A stretch of 64,000 nucleotides of DNA from Microcaldota archaeon (lineage in GTDB: Archaea; Micrarchaeota; Micrarchaeia; Micrarchaeales; CABMGC01): NCBI GenBank assembly GCA_027365175.1, contig DAHXNY010000003.1, forward strand, positions 1 to 64,000, read 5' to 3'. How positions within the stretch are numbered: the first letter of the stretch is position 1; the number at the start of each line of letters is the position of its first letter. A program made the translations under genes and the position numbers. Below the pieces are notes generated by a model that saw only the letters and a list, made by a program, of their open reading frames with translations, searched no databases and had not been told where the DNA came from. Shown piece after piece: positions 31,943-39,596 of the stretch.

Positions 31943-32653
31943 ATGACAAAGTATAAAACAGGAGAAGTTCTTGGAATAATTCCTACGCGAGGAGGTTCTA
32001 AAGGGTTGGAAAACAAGAATGTCAGATTTCTAGACGGAAAACCGTTAATAGCTTATACTATCGAAGCGGCTCGGGATTGCAAGGATATTGCAAAATTGGT
32101 CGTATCTACAGATAACAATACGATAGAGGAAGTTTCAAAGAAATATAATGTTGATGTATTTAGACATCCTCATGAGTTATCGTTAGATGGCAAGCCCACA
32201 TTTCCTGTTATACAATATGTTGTAAAGAATTTAGTTGAGTCCGGAGAAAAGTTTGAACTTGTAGCTGTCATGCGTGCAACTACTCCTCTTAGGACATCTG
32301 AAGATATATCCAAGGCAATAACATTGCTTCGCAAAACTGGAGCAGATTCTGTAGTAAGCGTGGTTGCCGACCCAACTGCACATCCTATAAGACTTAAAAA
32401 CCTTGATAGAGATTTAAGAGTATCATCGTTACAGAGTGGTGAAGAGGATTCTCCGATAATCCGTCAGAATCTCCCAGTAGTTTATAGACGTAATGGGGGA
32501 GTTTATGTAACAAGAGTTTCCATTATTTTAAATGGCAGTTTATTTGGCAAAGACTCTAGAGGATATGTAATGCCTAAAGAGAGATCGGTTAATATTAATG
32601 ATGAGGTAGATTTTGTATTAGCTGATGCGTTGTTGAAATCGCATCACAAATAA
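31943..32653 (+). CDS. Acylneuraminate-type cytidylyltransferase
   Basis: Protein of 236 aa. IIPTRGGSKGLENKNVR is the N-terminal CTP-binding motif of CMP-sialic acid/CMP-Kdo synthetases, RATTPLRTSEDI is the second conserved block, and YRRNGGVYVTR the third; the closing part has INDEVDFVLADALL. It activates a nine-carbon or similar keto acid with CTP. No NeuB condensing enzyme is encoded nearby. The gene lies on the plus strand of the cassette, 29 nt before the HAD gene. Confidence 0.9.
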   Translation: MTKYKTGEVLGIIPTRGGSKGLENKNVRFLDGKPLIAYTIEAARDCKDIAKLVVSTDNNTIEEVSKKYNVDVFRHPHELSLDGKPTFPVIQYVVKNLVESGEKFELVAVMRATTPLRTSEDISKAITLLRKTGADSVVSVVADPTAHPIRLKNLDRDLRVSSLQSGEEDSPIIRQNLPVVYRRNGGVYVTRVSIILNGSLFGKDSRGYVMPKERSVNINDEVDFVLADALLKSHHK

Positions 32654-32682
32654 GTTAATATTAGTAAAGCATAGGCAGCAAC

Positions 32683-33267
32683 ATGGTAGTAAAAATATTA
32701 TTGCTTGATATTGGAGGGATTTTCTTTTACCCGAATTGGCGAATAAAAGGCATAAGAGAAGTTAGCGATAAGCTGCATGTTGGCTTAAATGATTTCAAAG
32801 CAGCTTTGGACGCGTATAAAAAACCTTTTTATACAGGAAATATGACCGAGGATATATATTGGACAAACATACTTGAAAGGCTAAATGTCTACAGTGTGAA
32901 GCCAGATGACCTTGTGAATTTATATAGAGATTATGTAAAACCAATTCCGGAAGCTATAAACCTGCTGCCCAAATTGTCTTCGAGATACAAATTGATATCT
33001 TTTAATAATTCCTCGAGAGAATGGATGGATTATAGAATAAATGTTGCTTCTTTGGATAAATATTTTTCAGAGTTTTTCACGTCAGGATATCTTGGCTATA
33101 CAAAATCAGATAACAGGATGTATGAAAAGGCTATACTATCTTATAATAAAGATGAATTATTTTATTTGGATGATAATGAAGAGTATATATCAAAAGCAAA
33201 AACAATATGCGGAATAAATGGTAAAGTGTATTTGAATAACACTGATCTCCTGCAATTAATAGCGTAA
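32683..33267 (+). CDS. HAD superfamily hydrolase
   Basis: Protein of 194 aa. Motif I is LLLDIGGIFFYP with nucleophile Asp near residue 9; the position two residues on is Gly, as in some HAD-IA proteins, where acid-base Asp normally stands. Motif II is ISFNNSS, motif III Lys is in TKSDNRMYEKAI, and motif IV is FYLDDNEEY. Likely a phosphatase acting on the substrate or product of the neighbouring cytidylyltransferase. It overlaps the end of the convergent gene by 12 bases. Confidence 0.8.
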   Translation: MVVKILLLDIGGIFFYPNWRIKGIREVSDKLHVGLNDFKAALDAYKKPFYTGNMTEDIYWTNILERLNVYSVKPDDLVNLYRDYVKPIPEAINLLPKLSSRYKLISFNNSSREWMDYRINVASLDKYFSEFFTSGYLGYTKSDNRMYEKAILSYNKDELFYLDDNEEYISKAKTICGINGKVYLNNTDLLQLIA

Positions 33268-34785
33268 AACTGGTGGAAATGGGGGTCTTCTTGAATTGCC
33301 TTTTACTGATAGTTCATTGACAATTTGTGCAGATATGCCAGGTGTGCGGAAAGCAGTAAAGAATCCGTTTGCCACATCAGGCGAAAGTTCCAGAGAATGA
33401 AATAGTACTGATGCCCCGAAGTCAGTATTTGCACCTAAGCTTGGTCTTGTTTTTCTTATGGCTTTTGCATATTCAATTAGTCTATGTATAGTTTCATATT
33501 TTTCTGGAAATCCATCCATACTGGCTTTTATATATAAATCTACTCGTGGGTCTTTGCCTAACAGTCGGGTAGGATTTTCTGGATTAGTTTTGTGAATTCC
33601 ATGTCCAAAACCATAAATTACTTTGCCGGGTTTAACTAAATTTCTGATGTATGCTTCTCTGTCACTTTTCCTTTCCATTGTCAGATATTCTTTCGTTTGT
33701 TTCATACATTCGGTTACTGCTCCAGCGTGGAGTTTGCCACTCCGTATATTAAAACTGGCGATAAGGGCTCTTGGGAAGGTAGTTCTCACTGATGAAGCTA
33801 ATTGTGCAGTCAATTCTCCAGAATTTAGACCATGTGTTGAGTGTGCTAATGCTACTTTCCTAACTGCAGAAAGTTGCCTCTCTGTAACTTTCTTACCTGC
33901 TTGATGAAGAAACATCTTAATTGGATCGATAGTTTCGTTCAGGTTCACTAGTTTAGATGGATTGTTAAAATATGCTACTGTTGAAATGATGAAGCCCGTA
34001 AAATAATACGCGTCCATTATGACCTTTCTTCTACTTAGTAAGTTTTCTCCAGCAATTGCATTGGTGTTATATTCATATTTACTGAGACTCTCATACTTGT
34101 TTAAAATTTGTCTATTTAAAAGCTGTTGTGTAATAAGATCTACAATCTCCCAATTTTCTTGCTTTGCACGAGAGATTAGTTCCCTTTCTCTTTCTTCTAA
34201 AATTGCCCCTCGCTGGAAAGAAACTTCTGCATCGGATTTAAACCTCTCGTCTTTTTCTAAGAAGAGCTTCAGAGTAGCAGAAAAATAATTATTTTGGCTT
34301 GAAAATCTCTTTAATGACATTCCTGCGATTGTTATGCGTCCATCTAGTATATGTGATTGTCCTGAATGTGGATAACTCGGCGATCTGAATTTAAAGATTT
34401 TTAATACGTCATTAACACCGTCTCTTGCAGAACTTACCTCATTGATAACTGATGCGAAGACGTGTTCTTTTCCTAACTCGTTAAGCCTTGCGTTTATGGG
34501 TTTTAGAAGCGCCGTAGTTCTTTCTGAAAATACTTTGAGAGAGTGATTGCTGTTAAATAAGTTTATAAAGTCCGTTTTTAACTTAGCCATTTTTGGATCT
34601 GACAGTACCCCGGTGTCATTTAATTTTGAGGCAATATTATTATAGGAATTTAAAACTACATGCTTCCAGATTATCTCCTCTGGATCATGGTAGACATCAG
34701 GCTTTCTTTGCAAAGCTAAAAAAGGCTGTGCTCCTGTAGAATTTTCTGAGTTATTAGTTTTTATCCGACATATTTTGTTTCGCAT
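33256..34785 (-). CDS. Divergent citrate synthase-like protein
   Basis: Protein of 509 aa, about 100 longer than normal at the N-terminus. The C-terminal half has the citrate synthase landmarks: THGLNSGELTAQLASSVRTT, KLHAGA (catalytic His), FGHGIHK (second His, but the family Arg after it is Gly), DPRVDLYIK, and GANTDFGASVL (catalytic Asp). The acetyl-CoA-binding and condensing residues are kept while the oxaloacetate-binding Arg is lost, so the acceptor keto acid probably differs. No family member known to me pairs with NeuA-type genes. Confidence 0.75.
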   Translation of the reverse strand: MRNKICRIKTNNSENSTGAQPFLALQRKPDVYHDPEEIIWKHVVLNSYNNIASKLNDTGVLSDPKMAKLKTDFINLFNSNHSLKVFSERTTALLKPINARLNELGKEHVFASVINEVSSARDGVNDVLKIFKFRSPSYPHSGQSHILDGRITIAGMSLKRFSSQNNYFSATLKLFLEKDERFKSDAEVSFQRGAILEERERELISRAKQENWEIVDLITQQLLNRQILNKYESLSKYEYNTNAIAGENLLSRRKVIMDAYYFTGFIISTVAYFNNPSKLVNLNETIDPIKMFLHQAGKKVTERQLSAVRKVALAHSTHGLNSGELTAQLASSVRTTFPRALIASFNIRSGKLHAGAVTECMKQTKEYLTMERKSDREAYIRNLVKPGKVIYGFGHGIHKTNPENPTRLLGKDPRVDLYIKASMDGFPEKYETIHRLIEYAKAIRKTRPSLGANTDFGASVLFHSLELSPDVANGFFTAFRTPGISAQIVNELSVKGNSRRPPFPPVLRY

Positions 34786-34923
34786 TTTAACAATTATAGT
34801 AACTTGTAGAGAAATATAAGACCTTGCCGCAAGATTTATAAATACGAATTGTGTCTCTGATCTTCAGTATCGTTTGTTAATGCACTTAGAATAAAGTATA
34901 AAGAGACGCTAATAACAGCAGAA

Positions 34924-34995
34924 CTATATTAAACAAACTAATCGGCCTACCTTTAGGTCCTTCATAGTTCCATAAGTTATTTCGTCTGTCACCAA
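34924..34995 (-). pseudogene. aIF5A 5' fragment, 23 codons
   Basis: Starts MVTDEITYGTMKDLK, identical to aIF5A, then VGRLVCLI and a stop. Codons 16-18 (VGR) match the intact gene (IGR) only through wobble changes, so homology continues past the identical 126 bp but with divergence. This points to a donor copy of the gene and not to simple local copying. It keeps the promoter. Confidence 0.8.
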
Positions 34996-35076
34996 ACCAG
35001 CTTCTCAAAAGTTTTACTGATAAAACAAGTAAACCTGTTTTCCATAGGAGTATTAACTAAGAAAAATTTATAAATA
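34951..35076. repeat. Direct repeat copy 2, 126 bp
   Basis: Identical to 31727-31852. It lies between the citrate synthase-like gene and the ftsZ pair and contains a nonfunctional aIF5A start with its promoter. Confidence 0.98.
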
Positions 35077-35081
35077 CAGTT

Positions 35082-35104
35082 AACAGGCCCTATCTGGGCC
35101 TGTT
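35082..35104 (-). terminator. Hairpin after the ftsZ gene
   Basis: AACAGGCCC (35082-35090) and GGGCCTGTT (35096-35104), a perfect 9-bp GC-rich stem with five-base loop, 19 nt past the ftsZ stop on the minus strand. It lies just outside repeat copy 2, so it belongs to the host side. Confidence 0.65.
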
Positions 35105-35123
35105 ACGTTAAAATTAAATAATT

Positions 35124-36155
35124 TCAGTAGATGCTCTGGAGCGCCTCTAAGCGCATAGGCATAGCATTTGCATTGCTCTTGCGTTCGCCGAACTTCGCCT
35201 TCACTCCTGTAATTATTGACATTACCCTTATCTCCTCTCCGAGCTCAGGAAGCATCCTTGCGCCGAAGATGACGTTCGCATCTCCTGCAACGCCTTCTGT
35301 AACGCCGTTTGCTATCTCCGTAGCCTCGCTTATGGTCAGGTTTGCACCTCCGGTTATCTGTATGAGCGCTCCCTTTGCACCTTCATTCTCCACTGATAGC
35401 AGAGGATGTGCAAGAGTTGACTTTACAGCCTGTTCGACTCTGCCAGGGCCCTTTCCTGAGCCGAGGCTTATCACTGCCGTGCCTGTGTTCCTGACAACCG
35501 TGTTCAGATCTGCGAAGTCCAGGTTTATCAGGCTTGGGAAGTATATCGTGTCAGATATTCCCTTTACGGCATTGCCGGTTATATTGTCAACAAACTCGAA
35601 GGCCTTGTCCATAGGAAGGTTTGGCACATATGATAGGAGCTTGTCGTTCTCCACCACTATCGTGCAGTCCGCTTCCTTGTTCAGCCTGTCTATGCCCCAC
35701 TCTGCCTTTACCTTTCTGCTTCTCTCAAGTGCAAATGGGTATGTCACAGTTGCTATCACTGTTGCGCCGCACTCTCTTGCTATGTGAGCCACTATTGGAG
35801 CTGAACCTGTTCCTGTTCCTCCTCCCATGCCAGCAGCTACGAAGACCAGGCTGTAGCCGTCTAGGGCCTGCCTTATCTCCTCCTTGCTTACCTCTGCGCA
35901 TTTCTCAGCAACTTCTGGGAAACCTCCGGCTCCGAGTCCATTGGTTATGCTCTTTCCTATGAGCAGCTTCTTGTCGGCCTTGATTATGTTCAGATGTGCT
36001 ATATCCGTGTTTATGGCAATCTTGTCGGCGCTCTGCATGCCGTATCTTGATAGTCTGTTTACAAGGTTGCTACCCTGCCCACCGCAGCCTACTACCGCTA
36101 TCTTCGGTTTATAGGCATCATAGTCGAACTGCTCGTTTCCCATTCTTGCACCCAC
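35124..36155 (-). CDS. ftsZ: Cell division protein FtsZ (second gene of pair)
   Basis: Tubulin-like GTPase of 343 aa; ATG at 36143 is an alternative start. VVGCGGQGSNLVNRL begins the GTP site, [20 protein letters not shown] is the signature loop near residues 108-127, followed by TYPFALERSRK. The T7 loop is INLDFADLNTV. The C-terminus (NAMPMRLEALQSIY) is short and unlike the C-terminal peptide of its neighbour, so the two probably have distinct roles, as FtsZ1 and FtsZ2 do in other archaea. Confidence 0.97.
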   Translation of the reverse strand: MGARMGNEQFDYDAYKPKIAVVGCGGQGSNLVNRLSRYGMQSADKIAINTDIAHLNIIKADKKLLIGKSITNGLGAGGFPEVAEKCAEVSKEEIRQALDGYSLVFVAAGMGGGTGTGSAPIVAHIARECGATVIATVTYPFALERSRKVKAEWGIDRLNKEADCTIVVENDKLLSYVPNLPMDKAFEFVDNITGNAVKGISDTIYFPSLINLDFADLNTVVRNTGTAVISLGSGKGPGRVEQAVKSTLAHPLLSVENEGAKGALIQITGGANLTISEATEIANGVTEGVAGDANVIFGARMLPELGEEIRVMSIITGVKAKFGERKSNANAMPMRLEALQSIY

Positions 36156-36177
36156 TTATAATAAATATAAAGGGATC

Positions 36178-37227
36178 TCAAATGAGATCCAAGTCATACT
36201 TTGCAGGCTTTTCGTCGCTGTTGAACTTCCCGGCTATGCTTGCGCCCTTTACTCCTGTGACTATTGCCACTATCTCTATCTGGCCCTCGTAGCCTGGGAT
36301 TATTCTTGCGCCCCACTTTATGTTTGCCTTAGGGTCCATGCGCTCCGTGATTATTTCACCTGCGTGTATTGCGTCTCCGAGGCTCAGGTCCGATGCTCCT
36401 GATATGTGTATCAGTGCCCCCTTTGCATTCTCGAAGTCAACATCAAGCAGCTTGTTCTTTATCACGGCCTCTGCAGCTGCGGTAACCTTCTCGTTGCCCT
36501 TTCCTACCCCTACGGATATGAATCCAACGTCTCCGCTGCCCATGATTGACCTTACATCAGCAAAGTCTATGTTGATCAGGCTCGGCTGGGTTATCGTCCA
36601 TACGAGTCCTCCTATGGCCTTTGCCAGTATGTCATCTGCTACTGCAAATGCCTCATTCATTGGCAGGTTAGGAACCAGCTTCACCAGCCTGTTGTTGTCC
36701 AGGATTATGACGCTGTCGCTGAACTTCCTCAGCTTCTGAATACCCTCTTCTGCCTTTACCTTCCTTACCCTCTCAAGATCAAATGGGTATGTTACCATCG
36801 CGACTACTATAGCACCCTGTTCCTTTGCTATCTGAGCCACTACCGGCATCGCACCTGTTCCCGTTCCTCCTCCCATACCTGCGCACAGGAAGACCAGTTG
36901 TGCACCGTTTATTACCTCTTCTATTGCCTGCCTGTCAGCCTCTGCTGCCTTTGCTCCGACTTCAGGAGTTCCTCCGGCTCCGAGACCTCTTGTCAGGCTC
37001 TTTCCGATGAGGACCTTCTTTATCCGGTCATCAAGCATCTTGAAGTGCTGAACGTCCGTGTTAATTGCTACAAGGTCTGTGCCCTTAACACCGCTCTTCA
37101 GCAGTCTTTGTGCTGTGTTGTTGCCACCCCCGCCCACTCCTATGGTTACTATCTTTATCTGGGGTGTAGAGTTACTGTCCATCTCCTCGCTTTTATTCGC
37201 AAGAAACTCGCTAGAGAAATCTACCAT
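36178..37227 (-). CDS. ftsZ: Cell division protein FtsZ (first gene of pair)
   Basis: GTPase of 349 aa. [36 protein letters not shown] and T7 loop [11 protein letters not shown] are intact. It ends KYDLDLI, similar to short C-terminal peptides that bind SepF in archaea, so this copy is the better candidate for SepF anchoring. TATA-like sequences lie at about 37240-37264; a second ATG at 37182 is possible. The next ftsZ starts 22 nt downstream. Confidence 0.97.
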   Translation of the reverse strand: MVDFSSEFLANKSEEMDSNSTPQIKIVTIGVGGGGNNTAQRLLKSGVKGTDLVAINTDVQHFKMLDDRIKKVLIGKSLTRGLGAGGTPEVGAKAAEADRQAIEEVINGAQLVFLCAGMGGGTGTGAMPVVAQIAKEQGAIVVAMVTYPFDLERVRKVKAEEGIQKLRKFSDSVIILDNNRLVKLVPNLPMNEAFAVADDILAKAIGGLVWTITQPSLINIDFADVRSIMGSGDVGFISVGVGKGNEKVTAAAEAVIKNKLLDVDFENAKGALIHISGASDLSLGDAIHAGEIITERMDPKANIKWGARIIPGYEGQIEIVAIVTGVKGASIAGKFNSDEKPAKYDLDLI

Positions 37228-37432
37228 GCGATCGCCAGTTTATATAAACTACTAAATACGTTTAAATGTCTTTTGTATGGGAGTCAGTAATGGAACGGCT
37301 TATACTTTGATAAAAATCATATACTTAAATAAATTATTATTAGTGGAAGATAAGGATTTTTACGCAGAATCCGTACCGTAATGGGAATGAAAAACAAATT
37401 TTACCGACGTTAATTGCAATTTGGGATTAGTA

Positions 37433-39193
37433 TCAGGCTGATAGCTTGGACTTCCGCTGTATGCCGAACATCTCTATTACCTCTTCTGTCGTCGTGGCAT
37501 CGGAAGCGCTCTTGTCCTGCCTTATCCCATCGCTCACGAGCCTTGGGAATCTCAGGGCATATCCTATTCCGTCCTTTACCCCGCAGGTGTGCATGTTCGA
37601 CCTTGTTATCTCGTCTGCCCTTACAGTTACTACGTACTTCGGCTCGACCCAGAAGTCAGGCTCCACCACAGCGTTTACCCTTGCAGGCCTGTGCTTTGTC
37701 TTTATCTCATCAAGATCCTTCTTCAGCGATTTCATCTGCACCTCGCTGAATCCTGTGCCTATTCGCGTTATGGTTTCAAAGGCATCCTCTTTGTCATTGT
37801 AAACGCCTGCTAGGAGACCGCCGAATTTGAACTCGGCGCGCAGCCCTTTTCCTAGGAAGTATCCCAGTATCACGAGGTCAAGCGTGTCTGACAGTTCTCC
37901 CTTGTAGCTCCTCTTCAGCTTTATCCAGGAGAACTTCCTCGCGCCTGCCACATAGCTTGAGCCGAGGTCCTTTGCCATTATGCCCTCGAGACCGTCCTCT
38001 ATTACCGTATTGAAGTACTTGTCTATCGTCTTGGGATCGTCAGTGACTATCCTGTCGGAGAGTCGTATCATGCGCCTTTTCTTCAGCACGGATTCAAGCA
38101 GGTTCCTCCTCTCCGAGTAGGGCTTTGCCATCGTATCCCTGCCGTTAAGATACATTATGTCGAATGAGAAGAGGGTCAGGGGCATCTCCTTTGACATCTC
38201 CTCTACTCCATGCTTCCTCTTCCTCTGTATGGTCTCCTGGAAAGGGAGGAACTGGTCCGTGGCTTCGTTGTATCCTATTGCCTCTCCCTCTATTATTGCA
38301 GAGTCTGCCGATATCTCATCGAGTGCGGCGTCGACTATTTCCGGGAACATGGGAGTAAGCACCTCCAGGTTCCTCGAGTATATCTCAACCTTCTTCCTCT
38401 TCCTATCCACATGTATCTGCTGCCTTAATCCGTCGTACTTTGATTCTATGGCGCACCTTCCATGGGTCTTTTCCAGTATCTGCTCCGCAGTAGGAAGCCT
38501 CTCGGCAAGTGCGGGCCTTATAGGACTGAAGAGCTGCACCTCTATGCGCTCTATCCCTTTTATCCCATTCTCGGCCATGATCTCACCTATCCTCCCGAGG
38601 TCGCTGCAGATGTTGTATGCGTTCTCCAGCACAGGCTTTGACTCCCTGCTTCCGGTGAATGCCTTGGAAAGCGCTTCGAGAATGGTTGCATCGCCAAGGC
38701 CCAGCCTGAGCCTTCCGAGGGCGAATCTGGTAACGTATCTTGCTTCGAGAGGAGAGGAGGCTGAAAGAATCTCCATCAGCATCTTTATCTTCGTGTCCTG
38801 GCTGCCCTGCCCTCCGGTCTTCGCTATCTTGTGCATCGATTCGAAGACATCGTTTACTGTAAAGGACTTGGAACTTATCCTCTTCAGCTTTGACTTAGAA
38901 CAGAAATCCTCTGCCACTGCCCCAAGGTCTCCTGATTTCTTGTATGCCTGTATGACGGAATCTTTTGAATAGCCGGTAGCTGCAGCTATGGCCTGCTCGG
39001 CGAAGCTCTCAGCCAGCCCTATCACTACGCCCTCGAATGAAGGACTGAGAACTCCCTGCGTTATGTATATCAGGTGCCGAATCTCTCCGGGGGAGGATTT
39101 TGACAAAAGCTCCGAGAGCGTGTCTATCATCTCCAGCCTTGAGCTTGTGCCCTCGAGCTTCTCGTAATAAGCGGCAGTGTCCTTGAACAGCAT
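37433..39193 (-). CDS. lig: ATP-dependent DNA ligase
   Basis: Archaeal replicative ligase of 586 aa. N-terminal DNA-binding domain, then the adenylation motif ESKYDGLRQQIH with catalytic Lys near residue 247, EGEAIGYN, and the C-terminal OB domain ending in VRADEITRSNMHTCG and RFPRL. The ATG at 39193 fits a transcript start near 39199 set by the TATA box at 39221-39230; the open frame upstream of it would be outside the transcript. Confidence 0.96.
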   Translation of the reverse strand: MLFKDTAAYYEKLEGTSSRLEMIDTLSELLSKSSPGEIRHLIYITQGVLSPSFEGVVIGLAESFAEQAIAAATGYSKDSVIQAYKKSGDLGAVAEDFCSKSKLKRISSKSFTVNDVFESMHKIAKTGGQGSQDTKIKMLMEILSASSPLEARYVTRFALGRLRLGLGDATILEALSKAFTGSRESKPVLENAYNICSDLGRIGEIMAENGIKGIERIEVQLFSPIRPALAERLPTAEQILEKTHGRCAIESKYDGLRQQIHVDRKRKKVEIYSRNLEVLTPMFPEIVDAALDEISADSAIIEGEAIGYNEATDQFLPFQETIQRKRKHGVEEMSKEMPLTLFSFDIMYLNGRDTMAKPYSERRNLLESVLKKRRMIRLSDRIVTDDPKTIDKYFNTVIEDGLEGIMAKDLGSSYVAGARKFSWIKLKRSYKGELSDTLDLVILGYFLGKGLRAEFKFGGLLAGVYNDKEDAFETITRIGTGFSEVQMKSLKKDLDEIKTKHRPARVNAVVEPDFWVEPKYVVTVRADEITRSNMHTCGVKDGIGYALRFPRLVSDGIRQDKSASDATTTEEVIEMFGIQRKSKLSA

Positions 39194-39220
39194 CTTAACC
39201 AATATCAAATCTGTTCTTAT

Positions 39221-39230
39221 GTTTATATAG
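39221..39230. promoter_or_regulatory. TATA box shared by ligase and UBP zinc-finger genes
   Basis: GTTTATATAG is near-symmetric. About 26 nt away on the plus side is 39251, the ATG of the zinc-finger gene (leaderless); the same distance on the minus side is 39199, six bases before the ligase ATG. One box in the 57-bp gap can account for both transcripts. Confidence 0.5.
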
Positions 39231-39250
39231 TTTCTCTGAAATACCATAAT

Positions 39251-39511
39251 ATGGCAAAGGAACCGTGCGAACATTTTGTTGGCATTGACAAAGATATAAA
39301 GGCAAAGAGTGAAGTCTGCGAGGAGTGCATAAAGGAGGGGACGCACTGGGTACAGCTTCGTGTCTGTTTGGTCTGCGGCCATGTAGGATGCTGTGATTCA
39401 TCCGTAGGAAGGCATGCGACAAAGCACTTCCAGGAAACAGGTCACGCTGCGATGGCGGCGCATCCCGGCAGAGAGTGGAGATGGTGCTACGTGCACAAGG
39501 ATTATTACTGA
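39251..39511 (+). CDS. UBP-type zinc finger protein
   Basis: Protein of 86 aa consisting of a ZnF-UBP domain: CEHF, CEEC, RVCLVCGHVGCCDSS, then HATKHFQETGHAAM and WRWCYVHKDYY. All Cys/His ligands are present. In eukaryotes the domain binds the C-terminal Gly-Gly of ubiquitin; in prokaryotes it occurs alone, with unknown target. Probably leaderless. Confidence 0.9.
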   Translation: MAKEPCEHFVGIDKDIKAKSEVCEECIKEGTHWVQLRVCLVCGHVGCCDSSVGRHATKHFQETGHAAMAAHPGREWRWCYVHKDYY

Positions 39512-39596
39512 TGCATGCCACGTAATTTCATTATGTAGACATATGGGATAGCCAATGCTGTTTTGCTAGTTTATTGAAGCTGTTAGCCATTTTGGC

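Larger units (their letters stand above)
31853..34950. other. Inserted cassette between 126-bp direct repeats
   Basis: A 3.1-kb segment with visibly more A and T and more AAA/ATA/TTA codons than its neighbours. It carries a cytidylyltransferase, a HAD phosphatase and a citrate synthase-like gene, with no integrase or transposase. The flanking repeats mark it as an insertion between aIF5A and ftsZ; a circle or imported DNA carrying its own aIF5A 5' end could have entered by recombination. Confidence 0.8.

Noticed and set aside
34924-34995. A second functional aIF5A start giving a short peptide
   Set aside because: Only 23 codons before a stop; nothing suggests the peptide is used, although its promoter may be active.
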